Shown: positions 1-11,176 of the stretch, in pieces
How positions within the stretch are numbered: the stretch's first letter is position 1
Layout: the number at the start of each line of letters is the position of its first letter
NCBI GenBank assembly: GCA_025765595.1
Contig: JAIVFH010000068.1
Coordinates: forward strand, 1 to 64,000
Direction of reading: 5' to 3'
Length of the DNA: 64,000 nt
DNA from: Obelidium mucronatum
Lineage: Eukaryota > Chytridiomycota > Chytridiomycetes > Chytridiales > Chytriomycetaceae
Position numbers and translations under genes: made by a program
The notes under the pieces: model-generated
The model's input: only the letters and a program-made list of their open reading frames with translations
Databases searched by the model: none
What the model was told of the DNA's origin: nothing

Positions 1-44
1 AAAGTGGCCACAAAAACCAAAAACCAAAAAAAACACTTTTCTAG

Positions 45-2335
45 TTGTACAATATTCGCGAAAAAATCAAGCCAAATGCAGAATCCAAGATGCCTTTAAT
101 CCTTGGCGCTCCACTGACTCCGTGGTGGGGAGACGATGAAGACCGTGATCTCCTTATTGGAACCTTGAATCACGGTTACGGAAAGTATGCTGAAATCGCA
201 TCTGACCCCACTTTGGTGTTTGCATCCCGGTTAGCAGCACTCGATGCTGAAAATCCTTTGCCGTCCTTGACAGTGGCGCTTCCAGTGGAACCGGCTGTTG
301 CTACCGAAGGAGGTGGAGTTGACATGATGAAGATTGAGGAACCGAGCGGAGATGGACAAGTGGCCATCCAGCAGGCCAGTGCTGCAGTACCAGCAGCGGT
401 TGTGGTGGTAACAGAAGCAGTGAAAACGGATATCGAAATGGGTGAAGGCGACGACATGGAAGGCGATGAAACGAAAGCGCCAACTGGGGTAGCCGTTCGA
501 TTGGATCTCTTCCCATCGCCCAGTGACTTGGGTTTACGTATCCGAAAAATTATTGCAGCCTTCTTGCGAAATCAAATCAACACTGCGCGTGAAGAGCAAA
601 AAAAGCAGTTACTCGAAGAACGAGCGAAAGCCAAGATGGAGAAGGAAGAGGAAAGGAACAAGTTGAAGGAAAAGGAGTTGACGAAACGCGATCGATTAGA
701 ATTTTACCGCACCCTGTCGTCGTATGGTGTTGAGTCCGACAAGACGAGCACTGGTGTTCGGGATTGGACGCGGTTCAAGGAGATTTCTCAGCTCAAGAAG
801 GCACCAGAAGTTCTTGAGGATTACTTTGGACGACTCATGACTCTGTGTAGAGAGGTTGTGAGTCCAACGCCGGGGAAAGCTCCGTTGACTGCTGCTGAGA
901 TGGATTTCATTACCATTGATAAAGCCAAAAAATTGGTGAAGCGGGTGGAGTCAATGACAAAGCTGAGGGAGGATATTATTAATGATCCCTATGTGAGTTT
1001 GTATTTTTTTTTTTTCGAATTGTCAGTCTGAAGATCCCTGCGTTTTTCCTTTTTTTTTTTTTGAAAAGCTCGACACCAGTATCTTGGCTTTGCGGAATAT
1101 TGGGCGTTCTGGCTTGCCTGAGTGAGTTTGCATATTTTTTTACTTTTTAGATTATTTTTTTTTCATGCAGAACTTACTTTTTATTTCAAATCAGATGGTG
1201 GTCGACAGAACATGATAAAGCGTACTTGATTGGTATAGCCAAATGGGGTCTTAATCGAGGCGATTTGTATGTCGAAGGTAAAATATCTGGATGTATTTAT
1301 TTTTTGTTGTTGTGGGCAGTTTTAACGGTATTTTCTTTGTTAGATGACACGCTGCCATTCAAGGGAATCTATGAGCATTATCTTCAAACCCGCGAAGGAA
1401 CTGCGGCAATCCAACCAGGACGACTGGATGATCGATTTTGGATGAAGGAAGCAGTTGCAATGAAGAGATTCTATGCCCTGTGCGATTGTGTACTGGATCC
1501 AACCAAGAAACGAGGAAGTGGAGGAAACCGCCGACCTGTAGCTGTTAAAAAGGCAGGTGTGACTGATGATCTTGATTCAGATATGGATGATATGGATGAT
1601 GAAATGATGGTTGCTCCACCAACTGTTGCGTACAACCCGCCCGCCAAGAGGCCTTCAAGAGCGAAAGCCCCACCCGTAGTAATATCGGCGCCGGTGGCGA
1701 CGACGGAGTCTGCGGATGATACGCTTGAGCAAATTCGGCAGTTGCAGGATGAAATTAGCCAGGTGGTGGCAGGGGTGAAACGGAAACGGTCCAAAAAGCT
1801 TCGGTCTTCAGATAACGAAGAGGAAATGGAAGTTGGGCCAGATGGTACTATTGGTGAGTTTATTGCTGTTTTTTGTTTTTGTTTTTATTTCATAGTTTGT
1901 GACTGACGTGCAAACACTGTATAGTTGTGAAAAAACACAAGAAAAACAAAAAGAAGCATCATGGCCATGAAGCTGGAGATGATAGTGATGCTGGACCTGC
2001 TGTTGCGGGTAGTGGTTCTCTTTCGGAGCAAGCCTCTTGCTGAACAACAAGAAGCACTTTTAGCTGGTCTCATGGATTTCGCGGCTGCTTCTCAGCACAA
2101 GAAGAAAAAGAAGCACAAAAAGTCAAGCCATCATGAAGATGAAGGCGGAGTGCCGTCCGATCTCGCCACGTTAATGAGTTTAGCTGAAAGTTTGGTGGGA
2201 GGAGTAGGAAGTGAATCTAAAAAGTCCAAGAAGCACAAGAAACATAAGAAGCATCATGGAGAAGACTATCAGGAACCAGCAGACTTGGTTCAAACGTTTG
2301 GGGATGATGATACAGGGGCGGAATTTGAGTTGTAA
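45..2335 (+). CDS. CHD-type chromatin remodeller, C-terminal part (5' truncated)
   Basis: This is the 3' end of an ATP-dependent nucleosome remodeller of the CHD6-9/kismet class; the helicase motor lies outside the window. A splice acceptor (ttttctag) precedes position 45. Exons read 45-992, 1069-1121, 1195-1277, 1344-1853 and 1925-2335. The first exon has a SANT-like block (WWGDDEDRDLLIGTLNHGYGKY) followed by FYRTLSSYGVE and the DYFGRLMTLCREV region. Across the next introns it reads LALRNIGRSGLPEWW and STEHDKAYLIGIAKWG, the second SANT/SLIDE-like half typical of this class. The tail is Lys/His-rich (KKHKKHKKHH), fitting a nuclear protein. Near 2030 the frame must shift by one base to reach the final EQQEALLAGL segment, through a very short intron (about 31 nt) or an indel. 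The family call is secure; the tail structure is less so. Confidence 0.88.
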
Positions 2336-2478
2336 ACGAAGAAAGAAAAAAAAAAGTTGCGAGTTTTTTTTTTTCTGTTTCTGTTTGTGTGAAATAAATA
2401 ATCACATTTCTGCGTTTATTTTCTGTGATGATTGTTTTATAATATTAATTATTGTTTGGAGGAAGCTTGTGAAATTGC

Positions 2479-3231
2479 ATGGAGGACCAGGGGTTGACAT
2501 CTGGCTCTCAATCAACGCATATTGTTAGATGGCGTCCTTTTGAGCCAGTGACGCCGCCTCCAAGCCCTGCGACTTCATCTGTGGATATGGAGGATTCCAT
2601 GGATTCCGAGTCTTGTGGTCCATTGGATACTTTTCAATCAGACAATGTTCCCGACAGCAGCAGCAGCAGCAGTAGCGTCAATGACGAGGAATATTTCGCC
2701 GGACTCCGAATCGACATTGTAAACAGGTGCGATATTCCCCGGCGACTAAATTGGAAATTGGCCGCTGACGCAACAGCGCCAGACTGCCGCCCGAAGTCGC
2801 GTCGGACGTCTTTGCGTGTTTTCTCAGCGCCGCCGACGTGTCGCGCAGCGGACTCGTCTCGCGCGCGTGGCGGCGGCATGCGCGCAGCGAGCGCGTGTGG
2901 CGGCGGCTGTGCGCGCGCGCGTGGGCCGGCAAGCAGTTTGCTCGCGCCGCCGCCCGCGCTGCACCCGCTCGTCGACTGGGCGCCGCACACGGACTTGTCG
3001 CTCGCCGAAACAGTCGCCGTTCTGGCGCGCCGAGGCGTCGTGCTGCGGCCGCCGACCCGCTCGCAGCCGCCGAGTGCGTCGTGGCCGTCGGCGACGTATC
3101 CCGTGTCGCTGGCGTCGTGGGCGTGGAGCAGCTGGCAGCCGCGCTGCCTCTCGACGGCTGGTACCCACACTGTGCCGGAGTCTGAATCTGATGGCAGCGA
3201 ATCAGACAACTACATTGACCTGGAACGGTAG
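2479..3231 (+). CDS. unrecognised protein with very GC-rich 3' half
   Basis: I do not recognise this protein. The ORF opens with MEDQGLTSGSQSTHIVRW, followed by a Pro/Ser/Asp-rich segment and a run of serines near 2660-2675. From about 2760 to 3180 base composition changes sharply to GC-rich, CpG-rich sequence, and several frames stay open together. The annotated frame contains LSLAETVAVLARRGVVLR, but just downstream another frame reads a more protein-like LAAAECVVAVGDVSRVAG, so an indel or unrecognised intron inside the GC-rich block is likely. It lies 143 bp after the CHD gene on the same strand. The start and N-terminal 80 residues are plausible; the rest is uncertain. Confidence 0.4.
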   Translation: MEDQGLTSGSQSTHIVRWRPFEPVTPPPSPATSSVDMEDSMDSESCGPLDTFQSDNVPDSSSSSSSVNDEEYFAGLRIDIVNRCDIPRRLNWKLAADATAPDCRPKSRRTSLRVFSAPPTCRAADSSRARGGGMRAASACGGGCARARGPASSLLAPPPALHPLVDWAPHTDLSLAETVAVLARRGVVLRPPTRSQPPSASWPSATYPVSLASWAWSSWQPRCLSTAGTHTVPESESDGSESDNYIDLER

Positions 3232-3290
3232 TAGTAGTAGCAGTAGTAGCTAGCAGTAGTAGTAGTAGTGGTAGTAGTAGCAGCAGTGGC
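3228..3290 (+). repeat. AGT/AGC trinucleotide microsatellite
   Basis: An imperfect tract of repeated gta/gca triplets interrupted by tag, ctag and gtgg units runs over about 60 bp. It begins with gtagta and ends with tagcag, so it could serve as a GT-AG intron joining the upstream ORF to the downstream coding segment. In another frame it encodes polyserine. Confidence 0.7.
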
Positions 3291-3838
3291 AGAAGAGTGT
3301 TTCCATCAGAACAAGACCTGCCATGGCTTCGTCGGTTACTGTCTGCAACTTTTCCATTACATGCACCTCCCTCAATCCCAGCAACGTGTGGGAAATGGAT
3401 GGCCAGCTATGTAGCAGCGGAACGAGATTGTCCACAGAACGAGAATCACGAGAAGCGAATTGACGGGGATTTCTTGGAAATTTCAACATGGAATGGAATC
3501 TGGGATTGCCACGTTCCAACCAAATGGACTATTTACTTCAGATATTTGGCCTCATACGGAGTTTTGGAAGATTCGACGAGATGGGCGGCCTCAGATTGTA
3601 GGTTTACATTTTATTTATTCGGCGAATTTCATTGAATCTCGCTCATTCATTTTTTTTTTTCAAGAATTTTTATTCGCCGCTAACTGTACATCGACGGGAT
3701 GTCCATTTCGACGGAAAAGAACCTGATTGGGCTTTCGTTCTTACAAACGAATTCTGCACGTTTGTATCGATTGACTGCTCTCCTCCTCCCATTTCTCTTG
3801 GGATCGATGGAAATTTTCCAATCTTGAGCAGAGACTAA
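3284..3838 (+). CDS. unrecognised coding segment, frame-disrupted
   Basis: I do not recognise the family. Two stretches look coding. One reads GISWKFQHGMESGIATFQPN and on to IWPHTEFWKIRRDGRPQ. After an intron (donor gtaggt at about 3599, acceptor ttttcaag at about 3665) the frame continues as NFYSPLTVHRRDVHFDGKEP with a tail rich in Phe and Ser, ending at the stop near 3838. Upstream, around 3283-3412, the matching frame reads HGFVGYCLQLFHYMHLPQSQ but meets a TAG. At least one intron or indel is therefore unresolved. It may be the 3' half of the preceding gene joined through the triplet-repeat intron. Nothing supports a function. Confidence 0.3.
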
Positions 3839-4002
3839 CCTAATATCAAAACTTACTACCGCATGCATTCCTCATCGACAATCTACATGATCTCTTATCT
3901 TTCATTATTCAAAAAAAAAAACATGTGCATAAACTACTTTATTAAATAATACTACAAATTTTTTAAACAACTTCAAACATGAGTGAGAAAAATAAATAAT
4001 TA

Positions 4003-6800
4003 TTACAATGGTGCAACATTTTCCTGGTTTTCCTCCATTGGACTCATGTCTCTATGGACATTGACTTTCTTTGACGGGGCTTGCTTCAGACAAGAATCCA
4101 TTTCAGCACATCTTTGAGTAATATCAATACCAAAACCGCGCTTCGCGTCTGCGCTTTGCTGCAGCTACGACGGGTAGTATTGTCGGACAGATTTTAGTGT
4201 TTCCCCAGTCACGGTAGTCTTGTCAACAGATTTCGGTGTTTCCCCACATTGTTCAGGTTGTGCCGATGGCGTGTCATTATCATCCTCCATTTGAGTTTCG
4301 TCAATAGCTTCAAAGGTAGTCTGAACGGCAGATTTCGACGTTTCCCCGCATTCTTGAACCTGTTGGACCAAAGGTGTGACATTATCATCCTCCACTGGAG
4401 TAAAGACTTTGTCAATAGCTTCGCAGGGTCCAACAAAGGAAGTAGTGGCTCTCTTGGAGGTAACGCGTTTTCGAAATTGGTGTTCCGCTGACAGTGTCGA
4501 TTTCATCTTCATTATCAGACACCAACGCATCTGATGCTTGTACTGGAGACATGAATGGGGTCAAACAAGTTTTGAGCTCGCCATCGCCAGAGCAAGGTTC
4601 CAAAACACTATTGTCAGCGCCCAATACGTGTCCGTCCTCACTGCAAACCTTTTCTTTCGAAACAGCATTTGCATCCGTCTCAAAATCACCAGATTGACTC
4701 TCGCTCGCCGCAACTAATTCACCATTTTCGTTTTCAGAGTTTGCAACTTCTTCTTCCTCATCGCCAGCAACAACTACAACATTCACATCAGCAACATTAT
4801 CTACATCCGCATTCTCATTATCAGCATTCTCATCCGCAAATTCTTCAACTGAAACTCCAGACAACAAACTGGTAGAAGGACTTGATGGAACACCATCCAT
4901 TAAACTCAATGGCAAGCTACTGCCAGTAACCATTTGACCGTCATCCACCTTTTGTTTCTTGCTTGAAAACTCATTTGCATCTTGATCGGTTCCACCATCA
5001 CTTCCGTCCTCACTATCAGTACCAAAAACATCGCGCCCCCGCTTCACTCCTACACCTGTAAATCCCGTGAATCCACCTTTGTTACTTTCAAATTCGCACC
5101 CCTTCTTCTTGGCAAATCCACTATAAACACTCAATCTCTCTTGAACCCTCACCTCCTCCTCCTCCTCCACCTCCTCTTCCTTCCCATCATCAATTAAAGC
5201 AACAAGCAACATCCTCACCAACCCCCCTCTCCCGATCCAACCCCTCCTGAATCATACAAACCTCCTTCAAAAACCCATATACAATCCACGCATGCGAGTT
5301 GGTCCCTTCCACAAGAATCCCCACAGACTTACACGTCCCATTCACTTTAAACACTGTATGCAACACCCCGACCCCATTCATTTGATCAAAAACAATCTCA
5401 ATAATATAAGCCGCCTTACTGCCACCGCCACCGCCACTCCCACTACGAAGCATCATCGGAGTCACCCACGCCAACCCAGCTTCACACCTCTTTGGCGGAT
5501 ACACTTTACAAAACCGTGGGCCAACGGGATACTGAAACAATACATTGTCTGTAAGCACATCCTTACACGTCAAGAAAACATGCTCTTGATTCGCCAGGTC
5601 TTGCAACAGGTCCAACGGATGCGAATCTAACGTCATGGCTTTTTTCAAGTTGCTCACACGCGCTTTGGTTGCTTTTAAGTTGCATTCAACTAGTATTTCA
5701 CTGGTGGTTGGGCAAATGGTTCCATTTCGGGTCCGTGCTTCGCGGTTACAGAGGCTCGGGAAGTGTGCCGCAGACAACTTGAAGGGTTTCTGGGTTTCAT
5801 TGGAAAGTTCAACAACAGGTGCTGATTTCAAGATAAAGTCAGTGTCTTCTGTAGCTTCCTTTGCAGCCTATCCAATCAACATACCCCCCAAAAATTAATA
5901 ACACAAGATACAAAAATAATACAACAAACAAACCTTATACATATCCGTCGCACCCCCCACATTCACATCACCCCTCCTCTCCCTTCTCAAAACACAAACC
6001 ATATCCCTCTCCAAATCCAACTTTTGCTGCGCCAAAAACGCCTCCTCCAAAAAAGAATACACTTTATACATCCAACTCCGAGAATTGGATCCAACCGGCC
6101 TCGCCGGCATCCGAATCATATACTTTTTCTTTGGTTCATCTCGCTGCACAAACGCTGGCCGCCCCTGATCATCATCCCCACAAGTCCCACCCCCAACACT
6201 CGCGAAAAACTCAACATCAATCACCCAGAAATCATTCACAGCCCGCAAGGTATCCAACCGCGGCTGCGAGAACCGGCAGAACCGGGGTCCTATTGGATGT
6301 TCAAATACACATGTGTTTTTGGTGTTTGAAACGGCTGTGAGCCACCAATTGCCTTGGTTTCTAAATTCATGTTGCTCTGGCTGGTGCTGCTGCTCCGTGC
6401 GGCCCTGAGGCGCCAATCTCCGCAAAGACGTGTATAAATCACATGGGGCAATAAACCCTGCATGTTCATCATCCAACTGAATCCGTGTAACCGTCGCGTC
6501 CTCACCCCCGTCCTCCCCAGCAGCAGCCTTCACCCGCGCTTCAAATTCAGAAACATGTTCAACAGTATACGCAACTTCCGTTGGAACCGTCAAAACCCGT
6601 AAAGGTGCATCTTCCACAAGAACCGTGGACCCATAAAATGTGGTTGTTGCAGCAGGTGGACGTAACCTTGGAATTTGTCCAACACATGAATCACATTTGG
6701 AATCGGCAAGTGGGAATCGCTCATTCTTTGTGGATATGCATTCTGATCCTGCGGATCGGCTTCTTTGGCGGTGGTGGTGGAGGCGTGATTCCAAGCTTTC
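4003..6800 (-). CDS. protein with two FYR-like repeats and acidic tail
   Basis: The minus-strand gene starts near 6800; no ATG is in frame with the first long block, so the exact start is unresolved. Two paralogous blocks each carry a (F/Q)(E/Y)xP(I/V)GPRFC motif (CVFEHPIGPRFCRF and FQYPVGPRFCKVYPP). Each is followed about 60-80 residues later by a SRSWM/SHAWI ... Y-x-FL(E/K)E segment. The order and spacing resemble FYRN plus FYRC of MLL/TBRG1-type nuclear proteins. That assignment is inference, and the repeats may instead be a diverged or separate family. The tail is rich in Asp/Glu/Ser/Val with a basic KKQKVDD stretch and two QECGETSKS/EQCGETPKS repeats. Likely introns join 5895 to the 5831 block, lie near 5200 and 4470, and span about 4163-4215, the last leading to the terminal MEENQENVAPL. 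Confidence 0.5.
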
Positions 6801-6844
6801 GCTCGATTCATTAACTATTCTCGTCTCTACTGGGCGCTAGGGAT

Positions 6845-7237
6845 GTGGCTGATTTCTTGAGCAACAATGGCATGGGCTAACACAAAGATATATAAGCCAA
6901 TAAGTCAAAAGAAAAACATAGAAACAAAGAAATACTCTCCCATACTTTTTTTGAGTACATGGAATCAAACGCAGATTCACCAGAATTCTATAGTATATTT
7001 GGTGAGAAAATATGAATTCCCATATCCTGGGTTTTTTTTATATACCGAAATCCCATCACCAGAGTTGAGAAGCCTGCTTTGATATCCAAAACCTCCTGTC
7101 TGAAAGTGAAATGATTTGTGCTTATTATTGGGCTACCCCACCATTAGGAAAAAAAAATAGAATAATACCTGAACAGTACTCGGCTTCGAAGAAGAAGGAC
7201 CGCCCTAATCAAAAAAGAAAAAATTGTACAGTTTTAA
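6845..7237 (+). other. intergenic region, no gene seen
   Basis: About 390 bp lies between the 5' end of the FYR-like gene and the 3' end of the next minus-strand gene. It is AT-rich with A-runs. Short open frames here have no protein-like composition. A TATA-like tatatatc on the minus strand near 6890 could belong to the FYR-like gene promoter. Confidence 0.5.
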
Positions 7238-8789
7238 CTATATCCCGAAAAAAAAACCTTCCTTGCGCTCTGCTTTCTTTACCACAGTTATGTTGTGCCC
7301 AAATCCAGAAATCCCACCGCCATTCATCAAGCCAGTAGTTTTGCTCCTTGCATCATCATTTACGGACGCGTTTCCAACATTGATCGTTGTTGCCTAACCC
7401 AAAACAAAAAAAAATGAGAAAAATTTTCTTAAAGGCAAGACAGGTGCGCCACTCAACTGGAGTTTTGTCCAAAATCGGCAGATTTGGAGCAAAGTGGATA
7501 GCTTGCGGCTTATGCAATAATGTCTGTTGCTGATGCTGCTGTTGTTGCTGCTGTTGTTCGAGGTCCTGCTGCTGTTGTCGGCACAAAATTTCAACGGAAC
7601 CACCACTCGATTCACTCAATCCGCTGTTACTTTTCGAACAAAGTGGAACAGAATGATTGTTTTCAGCTCGTGTGGTGTTGGAATGCATTGAGTTGTTGTT
7701 GCTGCTCCGTATTTCGTTTTGAAAAAAAGCACCAAACGTCGGCGCAGGCTGAAAAAAGGTGAAGGAAGACTGTTGTTGTTGCTCTTCTTGTGGCTGCTGA
7801 GTCAGTTTCTGTTGTTCCTCTTGCTGTTGGTGAAGCAGCTGCAGTTGCCGTGGGTTTTGCAAAACAATGGCACTGTCCGCCCTACCAAACGAAACCGGGA
7901 CATTTCCACCCACGATACCAGGGGCACCACGCCCAATGGAGTCACCACCACCACTACCAATTGATAACCCTGAAGTTGATGAAGAAGATTGATTTGGTAC
8001 AGCAGCAGCATCAGCAACGATACCCGCACCAGTTCCAATAACACAACCATCCTTCTCCCTGCTGTTACTCTTTTCTCTTCTCGCCTCATTTCTCAGCTGC
8101 TGCATTTCCATTTTCAAGTCCCTCATTTCATCTCTCATACCATCCACCTCTTGTCTAGAAACGCGATGCAGATTGCCATCGTTACCGATACCACTACTAC
8201 TTCTTATACCGTCACCAGCTTGACCAAAAAAACCCACTGCATTACCACGTCCCCCCAGTATTCCTGTCACCACCTAAACGCAACAACATTGCTTCCTTCA
8301 ACCCTTCCACTTGACTACACACAACGCGTCGCACCGCATCCTCCGACTCACGGAACCGCGTCTCCAAAACGGATTGCAAGTCACGCGTCAGATCAGGTCG
8401 GAGGTGGACGAGGTGGGTGCCGATTGTCGTTGTGCTTGTGGTGAGGGCGTGGACAATGGATGTGAGTGATTGGACTTTTTTTTTTGGTTGAAATTTTTTG
8501 GGTTTAGTGATTTTGTGGTTGGTTGGTTGGTGGTGGTTGGTTGGTTGGTTGGTATTTTCGGACTTTTTTTTTTTTTTTTTTTTGGTTGAATTACCTTGTT
8601 GTTCGAGAAACGTTATTCGCTTTTGTTGTTCTTGGTTGTGGTTGTGGTGGTATGAATCGAGGTTATTATTATCATTGCTGAGAGAGAGAAAAGATGTTTT
8701 TTTCAGCTAGTGTTGAGAGTTGTGTAGCAGTAAGTGTTGTCTCACCTTACTGCCATCAGCTGCTGCCTGTTGAATCCGTTTCCGTCCAT
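7238..8789 (-). CDS. Gln-rich coiled-coil protein, unrecognised
   Basis: The start is an ATG at 8789 (MDGNGFNRQQLM). A first intron with donor gtgaga and acceptor ctctcag leads to an exon reading QEQQKRITFLEQQ. A long poly-A intron then leads to VQSLTSIVHALTTSTTTIG and DLQSVLETRFRESEDAV, and the following exon carries VDGMRDEMRDLKMEMQQL. These heptad-rich segments predict coiled coils. The middle is rich in Ser, Gly and Gln, with QQQQ tracts encoded by CAG/CAA repeats (7500-7570). A last intron (donor gttgag, about 66 nt) gives the terminal KKAERKEGFFFGI. I do not recognise a family; the composition would suit a nuclear or scaffold protein, but that is a guess. The boundary near 8275 rests on a short 37-nt intron and is uncertain. 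Confidence 0.55.
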
Positions 8790-9390
8790 GGCTTTGTTGT
8801 TGTTTTTTTTTTGTGTACTGTTATGAGCGCTTTGTGCCAATGCTTATGAATTTGAAGTGCGTTGAATAAATATGTTGAATGCAAGTTTGTTGTTTTTTTT
8901 TGTTGCGATGTGAATAAGAGTAGTTTCGGACAACGATAAATAATTTTTATTCAAAAATAAATACAAACGTGAAAGACAAGAAACCCTCATAAAAGGCAAG
9001 ACTTACCATTTTCATCTAGGAAGGAAAGAAAAAAAAACTTAATAGTCAAAGAAAAAAAAATATCTTCTTCACAAATTCAACCATGGCCAATTAGCTTTGC
9101 TGGTTAGACAAAAGCGAAAGGTAGGTTGAAAAGGAAGAAATTTTAAATAGTAGAAACAAGAAAGCCCCCAACCCCTCCCTCCTCTTTTCAAAATAAAAGA
9201 GAGGCTGGTGTTTCACCCCTTTATTTTTTTAGTACAAAAAAGTGAGACAAGAAAACAGGCATTCAAGTAGTAGTAGATATGAGAGAGGAGTAGGAAATAG
9301 AAAGAGAGAGACTGTAGAACAATTCGCAGATTCTAAAAAAATAGCCCCTCTGCCCGCATTCCCAACAAATTTCCCAGACCAAAAGAGTTT
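8790..9390 (+). other. intergenic region, no gene seen
   Basis: Six hundred bp separates the start of the Gln-rich gene from the 3' end of RPL12, both on the minus strand. It is AT-rich with T-runs near 8800 and 8895 and A-runs near 9030-9060. It probably holds the Gln-rich gene promoter and the RPL12 3' UTR. I see no coding signal or RNA gene. Confidence 0.5.
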
Positions 9391-9888
9391 TTAGTTTTCT
9401 GGGACTTCAATCTCACCAGATTGAACCTTCTCAGAAATGTCTTGTGGAGACTGACCGTCAACAGTGCAACCAACAGAGAAAGCTGTTCCCAAAATCTCTC
9501 TGACAGTACCCTTGAACTCCTTGGCCATAGACTTGGCACGCATCTTTCTGGCGATTTCAATAATGTTGTCCAAAGAAACGTTTCCAGAGTGCTTGATGTT
9601 CTTCTCCTTCTTTCTGTCTCTTGGTGGCTCCTTCAAGGCCTTGATGACCAAAGAAGAGGCAGATGGGACAACTTCAATCTGGGCTTGACGGTTCTGGACA
9701 ATCAACTTGACAGTGATACGGAGACCCTTCCATTCCTGGGTGGCCTTGGCGATATCGTCACCAACCTTCTTGGGGGAGAGACCAAGAGGACCAATCTTGG
9801 GGGCCAAGGCGGAACCTCCGGCAACTTCTCCTCCGGTGGCACGGAGCATGACGATCTTGACTTCAGATGGATCAAACTTTGGTGGCAT
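9391..9888 (-). CDS. RPL12: 60S ribosomal protein L12 (uL11)
   Basis: A single uninterrupted ORF of 165 residues, the usual eukaryotic L12 length. This protein forms part of the GTPase-associated centre of the cytosolic 60S subunit, binding 25S rRNA with the P0 stalk base. The ATG at 9888 gives [20 protein letters not shown] followed by the N-terminal signature [20 protein letters not shown] and the C-terminal rRNA-binding part with VKEIL-like [15 protein letters not shown]. An upstream in-frame ATG at 9990 exists but would add residues without L12 similarity, so 9888 is preferred. It lacks introns, unlike most neighbours, and uses a restricted set of codons, as expected for a highly expressed gene. 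It diverges from the mitochondrial uL10 gene. Confidence 0.98.
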   Translation of the reverse strand: MPPKFDPSEVKIVMLRATGGEVAGGSALAPKIGPLGLSPKKVGDDIAKATQEWKGLRITVKLIVQNRQAQIEVVPSASSLVIKALKEPPRDRKKEKNIKHSGNVSLDNIIEIARKMRAKSMAKEFKGTVREILGTAFSVGCTVDGQSPQDISEKVQSGEIEVPEN

Positions 9889-10464
9889 TCTGTTGACTGT
9901 ATGGTTGTTTTGGTTGTTGTTAGACCTTTGGTTTGCAGTTGGTTTGGGTTTTAAGTGCATGCGGCATCTCAACGTAGAGCGTCTTTCCATCCATCCGACG
10001 TCATTTGGGATGCATCCACAGCATCTTGAAGCAGACGCAACGATCCAATCCAGAGTTGGTGCTGATGGGACTCAGGGTGGTGTCGTTGGGATGGACGGGT
10101 GGCATTGAGTACGTACGTTTTTTGTCTGAGAAGTTTCTAAATCTTGGTTTACCTTTGGACTTTACTCAAACAACAACCTCAACATACTCAATACTAGTAT
10201 GCCTTTTTTTTTTTAGCTTTTTCTGCTTGGTTTTAAATAAAAAAGAAAACGGGTGTAGCAATAGTGAAGTGATACACTGGCATAGAAAAAAACTGAATGC
10301 GATCTGGACGGCGTGAGGCAGTAGGATAGATGAAAAGCAGACAATGTACCGATCGATTGTGGTTGGCGAGAAAAGATGAAACCGAAACGAATCGCCGTTA
10401 TTTATTTACTTTCTCATTTTCTTTTTTCCTTCTTCATTTATTTATTTTTCATCAACCATCACAC

Positions 10465-11115
10465 ATGACACTCACGGCAGCAGCACTGCGGGCGCCCCCG
10501 TTCACGGCGGCGGAAGCAGCGGCAGCATTCGCACGGGCGAAGCGGTCGCAGAACGGCAACGCGGTGTCGGTCGCCAAGACGTTCTACTACGAGACGTACC
10601 GCCGCATGCTCGCGTCGACGGGGGCGCTGTGCGTGGTGCAGAACAACAACCTCAGCGCGGCGGAGTTCAAGGGGCTCAAGGCGGCGCTGGCGGCGCACGG
10701 ACTCGTGGCGACGCAGGTGCGCAACAGCGTGTTTGCGGCGGCGGCGCGCGACGAGCTGCCGAAGAATGTCGACGTGAAGCGGCTGAGGCGGCTGTTTGTC
10801 GGCCCGTCGCTGGTTGTGTTTTCGTCTTCTTCTGTTTCGGCTGAAGAAAACACGCTCGCCACCCTCACACGCGCACTCGCCACAAACAACAAAGACAAAG
10901 ATAAAAAACTGCTCGTCGCCGGCGCGCTGCTCGAACGCGTCCACGTGCTCAGCGCCGACCAGGCCGCGAAAGTCGCCGCGCTGCCGCCAAAGTCAAGTCT
11001 GCGTGCCGAACTCGTGGGTCTGTTGTCGGCGCCCGCCGCCAATTTGTCATCGCTGCTGGCCACTCAGCCGCAGACTCTCGTGCGCACCCTGGCTGCGAGA
11101 TCTGAATCTGACTGA
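10465..11115 (+). CDS. MRPL10: mitochondrial large-subunit ribosomal protein uL10
   Basis: A 216-residue intronless ORF starts at the ATG at 10465; an upstream in-frame ATG at 10330 would add an unrelated segment. The N-terminus MTLTAAALRAPPFTAAEA is Ala-rich with arginines and no acids, suiting a mitochondrial presequence. It is followed by FYYETYRRMLAS and VVQNNNLSAAEFKGLKAAL, the hallmark of uL10 family proteins (the NNL...E(F/L)..LR motif), then VRNSVF and LFVGPSLVVF. The role would be stalk base of the mitoribosome. The gene is strongly GC-rich compared with its surroundings, including third positions, while RPL12 next door is not. Only 61 bp separate its stop from the NAA50 start. Confidence 0.82.
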   Translation: MTLTAAALRAPPFTAAEAAAAFARAKRSQNGNAVSVAKTFYYETYRRMLASTGALCVVQNNNLSAAEFKGLKAALAAHGLVATQVRNSVFAAAARDELPKNVDVKRLRRLFVGPSLVVFSSSSVSAEENTLATLTRALATNNKDKDKKLLVAGALLERVHVLSADQAAKVAALPPKSSLRAELVGLLSAPAANLSSLLATQPQTLVRTLAARSESD

Positions 11116-11176
11116 TTTATTCGGATTTAATCAAAAGCAAAAATAAAATAAAAAGTATAAAAAGTAAAAAATAAAA

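Noticed and set aside
6867..7338. Several small plus-strand ORFs
   Set aside because: AT-rich sequence, no conserved motif, no splice context or protein-like composition.
10459..10944. Long minus-strand Arg-rich ORFs opposite uL10m
   Set aside because: GC-rich sequence leaves few stops in any frame; only the plus strand matches a ribosomal protein family.
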